Positions 61,267-64,000 of a stretch of 64,000 nucleotides of DNA are shown here, in pieces. Under the pieces are notes generated by a model. It worked only from the letters and a program-made list of their open reading frames with translations, made no database searches and was not told where the DNA came from. Where the stretch lies: NCBI GenBank assembly GCA_005882315.1, contig VBAR01000001.1, positions 2,305,736 through 2,369,735 of the forward strand. The letters are read 5' to 3'. Origin of the DNA: Bacteroidota bacterium. Lineage in GTDB: Bacteria > Bacteroidota > Bacteroidia > Chitinophagales > Chitinophagaceae. Each line of letters starts with the position of its first letter. Positions within the stretch are counted from its first letter, which is position 1. Both the position numbers and the translations under genes were made by a program.

Positions 61267-61695
61267 ATGTCAAAATCTGTTAAGCCAACTAAATCCGCCG
61301 GGAAAACTAATCATGGTGCTGGAAGCAATCATGAAGGCAAAGAAACATCTAAACCCAAAAAGCAAATGGAAGAAGATGATGACGATGATGAATTAGAAAA
61401 TGAGGAATTAGATGTAAAACCATCGGCAAAGAAAGCAGGCAAAGCTTCGTCTAAAAAAACTGATGAAGATGATGACGATGATGATGCGGAAGATGTAAAA
61501 GATGATTGGGAAAAACCCGAAGAAGAAGAGGAATGGGATCCCGACTTCGAGGAATTTGATGTACCTAAATCAAAAGGTAAAAAAGCCGGCGGTAAAGCTG
61601 AAGAAGAGGATGATTTTAAAGTAGACGATGAATTCAAAGATCTCTTTGGTGGTGGTGATGATTTTGATGATGACGAAGAACAAGACGATTATTAA
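61267..61695 (+). CDS. Acidic low-complexity protein
   Basis: 142 residues. The first 40 are basic and polar (KPTKSAGKTNHGAGSN), the rest is dense with Asp and Glu, including DDDDD runs (residues 38-45 and 65-75) and a C-terminal DDFDDDEEQDDY. No signal peptide, no known domain. This looks like an intrinsically disordered protein; it may bind basic proteins or nucleic-acid-binding partners. The gene is ATG-started with an AT-rich upstream region. Function unknown. Confidence 0.6.
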   Translation: MSKSVKPTKSAGKTNHGAGSNHEGKETSKPKKQMEEDDDDDELENEELDVKPSAKKAGKASSKKTDEDDDDDDAEDVKDDWEKPEEEEEWDPDFEEFDVPKSKGKKAGGKAEEEDDFKVDDEFKDLFGGGDDFDDDEEQDDY

Positions 61696-61718
61696 TTCCC
61701 GATAATAAACTGGCTTGC

Positions 61719-62990
61719 TTGAGTAAACAAACATTTACTATTACAGATTTCAGGCAAACCAAACAAAAAATGCTGAACTGGGTCAACCGGTTCAGCATTT
61801 TTTGTTTCCTGGATAATCATAATTACCAGATATCACCTCATTCAGTTGAATGCCTGCTGGCAGCCGGTGCAAAAAGAAGTATAAAATGCAATGCGGGCAA
61901 TGCGCTGGAACAATTACAGAAATTCATCAATGAAAAACCCGGATGGTTGTTCGGTCATTTGGGTTATGATCTGAAAAATGAAATTGAACAACTCAGTTCA
62001 GCAAAGCCGGAGAGTATTGATTTTCCTGATCTGTATTTTTTTGAACCGGAGATCATCATCCGGTTAAATGAAAATGAAATGATGATCGAAGCTGAAGACC
62101 CGGATTTTGTTTTTGATTCAATTAGTAACTGTGAGGTCAGTGATGTTTTTTCTCCAGGTATTGTAAAAATAAAAAACAGGTTAAACAAAGAACAGTATTG
62201 TGAACTCATTACTCAGCTAAAGCAGCATATACTTCGTGGAGATTGCTATGAAATAAATTTCTGTCAGGAGTTCTATGCAGAAGATGCAATAATAAACCCA
62301 ATCGATGTTTACAAAAAACTTTCTGAACTTTCTCCCAATCCTTTTTCTGCCTTGTATAAACTAAATGATCAATGGCTACTCTGTGCCAGCCCGGAACGAT
62401 ATTTAAAAAAACAAGGAAATAAAATTTTATCTCAACCGATAAAAGGAACTTCAAAGAGAAATCTTGCTCTGAAAGAAGAGGATGAAAAACAAAAACAAGG
62501 ATTATACAACAGTGCAAAGGACAGAAGTGAAAATGTAATGGTAGTCGATCTGGTGCGGAACGATTTGGCAAAAGTTTGTGAGGAGGGCACAGTAAAAGTC
62601 GATGAGTTATTCGGCATCTATTCTTTTCCGCAAGTGCACCAGATGATAAGTACAGTAAGTGGCGAAGTGAAAAAAGATATTCCATTCAGTGAGATCATTC
62701 GATCCACTTTTCCGATGGGAAGTATGACAGGTGCACCGAAAAAGAGAGTGATGGAGCTGATCGAGCAATATGAAAAAACAAAAAGGGGTTTATTCTCCGG
62801 AGCCGTTGGTTATATTAGCCCTGAAGGTGATTTTGATTTTAATGTAGTGATAAGAAGTATTCTTTATAATGCGGATAAAAAATATCTTTCTTTTCCGGCA
62901 GGCAGCGGTATTACTTTTTATAGCGATCCACAACAAGAGTGGGAGGAATGTGAAATGAAAGCAGAAGCGATGAAAAAAGTATTGATGTGA
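61719..62990 (+). CDS. pabB: Aminodeoxychorismate synthase component I
   Basis: 423 residues from a TTG at 61719 (an ATG at 61770 is the alternative, giving 406). Chorismate-utilising fold: HLGYDLKNEIEQL, LRGDCYEINFCQEFYAED, SALYKLNDQWLLCASPERYL, QPIKGTSKRN (the catalytic KGT), SENVMVVDLVRNDLAKVCEEGTV and FPMGSMTGAPKKRVMELIE. It makes 4-amino-4-deoxychorismate for folate. An 18-bp perfect inverted repeat lies over codons 15-30, with the alternative ATG inside its left arm. pabA and pabC are not in the window. Confidence 0.92.
   Translation: MSKQTFTITDFRQTKQKMLNWVNRFSIFCFLDNHNYQISPHSVECLLAAGAKRSIKCNAGNALEQLQKFINEKPGWLFGHLGYDLKNEIEQLSSAKPESIDFPDLYFFEPEIIIRLNENEMMIEAEDPDFVFDSISNCEVSDVFSPGIVKIKNRLNKEQYCELITQLKQHILRGDCYEINFCQEFYAEDAIINPIDVYKKLSELSPNPFSALYKLNDQWLLCASPERYLKKQGNKILSQPIKGTSKRNLALKEEDEKQKQGLYNSAKDRSENVMVVDLVRNDLAKVCEEGTVKVDELFGIYSFPQVHQMISTVSGEVKKDIPFSEIIRSTFPMGSMTGAPKKRVMELIEQYEKTKRGLFSGAVGYISPEGDFDFNVVIRSILYNADKKYLSFPAGSGITFYSDPQQEWEECEMKAEAMKKVLM
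61761..61807 (+). terminator. Long perfect hairpin over the 5' end of pabB
   Basis: AAACAAAAAATGCTGAAC (61761-61778) pairs with GTTCAGCATTTTTTGTTT (61790-61807) without mismatch, and TGG/CCG adds three more pairs, leaving loop GTCAA: about 21 bp. The T run follows the stem. It resembles a terminator, yet it lies inside the coding frame of pabB and contains the ATG at 61770. Confidence 0.6.
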
Positions 62991-63038
62991 TTGATTTTTG
63001 TAAATTACTCAATGTCTCTAAAGTAAAAAATGATAGTA

Positions 63039-63419
63039 ATGAAATATTTATTATTTATAGGTTTGATTTTGTTAGCGAATCAATCATTTGGACAAAAGAA
63101 AACAGTAGTTTGTTTAGGCTCGACATTCTTCGAGGATACAGTAGTGATCAGACATCATAAGACGACATTGCTTGATACAATCGTATCGGTAGGCCCAATT
63201 TCACATGCATTAATTCCGGTTGAGTTTAAAAGGAGGAAAAGTGATAAAGGGCTTATGGTTTTTATAAATAATACTGGAGCTTTTCTATCATTAGATAGAG
63301 TCAGAAGAAATACGCTAATAATAATTAATTACTACAATGATCCTCTAGCAGTCATTACTGAAGGTGTTTCGTTCGAACTTTTTAATCTTAGAAGATTTAT
63401 GAGAAACAACAAGCTTTAG
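63039..63419 (+). CDS. Exported hypothetical protein
   Basis: 126 residues from the ATG before KYLLFIGLILLANQSFGQKKT, a signal peptide. The remaining 105 residues alternate strands: TVVCLGSTFFEDTVVIRHHKT, FKRRKSDKGLMVFINNTG and TLIIINYYNDPLAVITEG. No known domain recognised. It is the last plus-strand gene and ends ten bases before the convergent transglycosylase gene. Function unknown. Confidence 0.6.
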   Translation: MKYLLFIGLILLANQSFGQKKTVVCLGSTFFEDTVVIRHHKTTLLDTIVSVGPISHALIPVEFKRRKSDKGLMVFINNTGAFLSLDRVRRNTLIIINYYNDPLAVITEGVSFELFNLRRFMRNNKL

Positions 63420-63429
63420 CTATATAAAA

Positions 63430-64000
63430 TTAGAATCCTTTCTTCGGGTCATTCACAGAATTCATAAGTAGCATAGTGCTTTCATACAGTATCTCCGATT
63501 TTTTCGCAGCGAACAGGTCCATCTTATCGATAGGTAATCTCAATTCAAAACTATTTCCTGCTGCAAGAGTTTTATCAAAATCGGGATTGTAGCGGTTAAA
63601 GCTTAGTATATCCATTGTTATTTTACTTGTCAATACAACTGAGTTATAGCGGCCGGTAAGTGTTATTGTTTTTGAATTATTTTTTTCTTCAGCAGTTAAT
63701 TCATTGGGTGATTTAGCTGTATTTAATCTCAACTCACTTGCTTCCTGTTTGGTTACTGTAGTAATGCCACCCTGGCCTTCCATAATATAATGCGTGGCAA
63801 TAAATTTTTTTACATGATTCTTCGATTCAGTTGGCAAATAGTTTTGTAATAACCAAAAGTCTTTGCTTTTACTTCTGCGGATAGCAGCATCTACATTACC
63901 GGGGCCACCATTATATGCTGCAATTACCAATAACCAATCACCATACTGTGAATAAAGTTCGGTTAAATAACTGGCTGCGGCATGTGTGCTTTTAAAATAG
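63430..64000 (-). CDS. Lytic transglycosylase (MltD-like), 5' end missing
   Basis: The frame is open to the right edge of the window, so this is the C-terminal 190 codons. The visible part has the helix-loop STHAAASYLTELYSQYGDW and IAAYNGGPGNVDAAI, the conserved GLT-fold region of MltD/Slt transglycosylases (the catalytic Glu lies upstream, outside the window), then LPTESKNHVKKFIATHYI and a tail of about 110 residues. It cleaves peptidoglycan glycan strands to 1,6-anhydro-MurNAc products, which would feed the AnmK encoded at 17031. Confidence 0.85.
   Translation of the reverse strand, partial: YFKSTHAAASYLTELYSQYGDWLLVIAAYNGGPGNVDAAIRRSKSKDFWLLQNYLPTESKNHVKKFIATHYIMEGQGGITTVTKQEASELRLNTAKSPNELTAEEKNNSKTITLTGRYNSVVLTSKITMDILSFNRYNPDFDKTLAAGNSFELRLPIDKMDLFAAKKSEILYESTMLLMNSVNDPKKGF

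Noticed and set aside
61329-61637. Ser-rich minus-strand frame of 102 codons
   Set aside because: It is the mirror of the Asp/Glu-rich gene at 61267 (GAT/GAA read as ATC/TTC and TCA/TCT), so it has no independent support.
1-64000. CRISPR array, prophage, rRNA operon
   Set aside because: No evenly spaced direct repeats, no phage structural genes and no rRNA sequence were found.

Overview
The window is a chromosomal segment of a member of the Bacteroidota, most likely Chitinophagaceae or a near relative. The evidence is: two secreted proteins with a gliding-motility/type IX secretion C-terminal domain next to a PorP/SprF-like protein; DUF4292 and DUF2911 proteins; a bacillithiol synthase (bshA); Bacteroidota-type -7 boxes (TAnnTTTG); absence of strong Shine-Dalgarno sites; and an arginine operon with the unusual ArgF' carbamoyltransferase of Bacteroidetes and Xanthomonas. 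No rRNA, CRISPR array, prophage or transposase was seen. One tRNA (Leu, anticodon UAG) was found.

Layout. 1-6435: housekeeping genes (sugar-phosphate isomerase fragment, adenylate cyclase with TPRs, gcvP, YkgJ-like protein). 6440-9430: an AT-richer accessory block of four minus-strand genes of unknown function, with a 200-bp imperfect inverted repeat in its middle; one protein has a possible HEPN RNase motif and one looks PUA/EVE-like. 9439-13426: MBL hydrolase, MFS transporter, deoxynucleoside kinase, a frameshifted GxxExxY gene inside 20-bp terminal inverted repeats, and folK. 13489-22563: sppA, an ABC-2 permease, anmK, DUF2911, a SLC13 transporter, 3-methyladenine glycosylase, an EI24/CysZ-like protein and an RsmI-like methyltransferase.

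22660-31269 is a complete arginine operon: leader peptide, GNAT acyltransferase, argG, argC, argD, argF', argB, argE, argH. The leader ends in three consecutive Arg codons followed by Pro-Val-Phe-stop and lies among competing inverted repeats, which points to ribosome-mediated attenuation. Residue Val90 of ArgF' suggests the pathway may run through N-succinyl rather than N-acetyl intermediates.

31279-46576: M28 peptidase, bshA, an EnvC-like protein with a degenerate LytM domain, DUF4292 lipoprotein, dut, trmD, rimM, dinB, M20 peptidase, a TonB-C protein, S9 peptidase, an S4 RNA-binding protein and small proteins. 46660-50981: clpX, two clpP genes and tig, all on the minus strand. 51462-59565: two paralogous T9SS-type secreted proteins, a PorP/SprF partner and spoT. 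59874-64000: purA, an acidic protein, pabB (with a 21-bp hairpin over its 5' codons) and the end of a lytic transglycosylase.

Several families of short dispersed repeats thread the intergenic regions. The most notable has five copies, with conserved arms and an exchangeable central hairpin. Another, a 21-bp GC-rich palindromic repeat, is inserted in frame inside argB.
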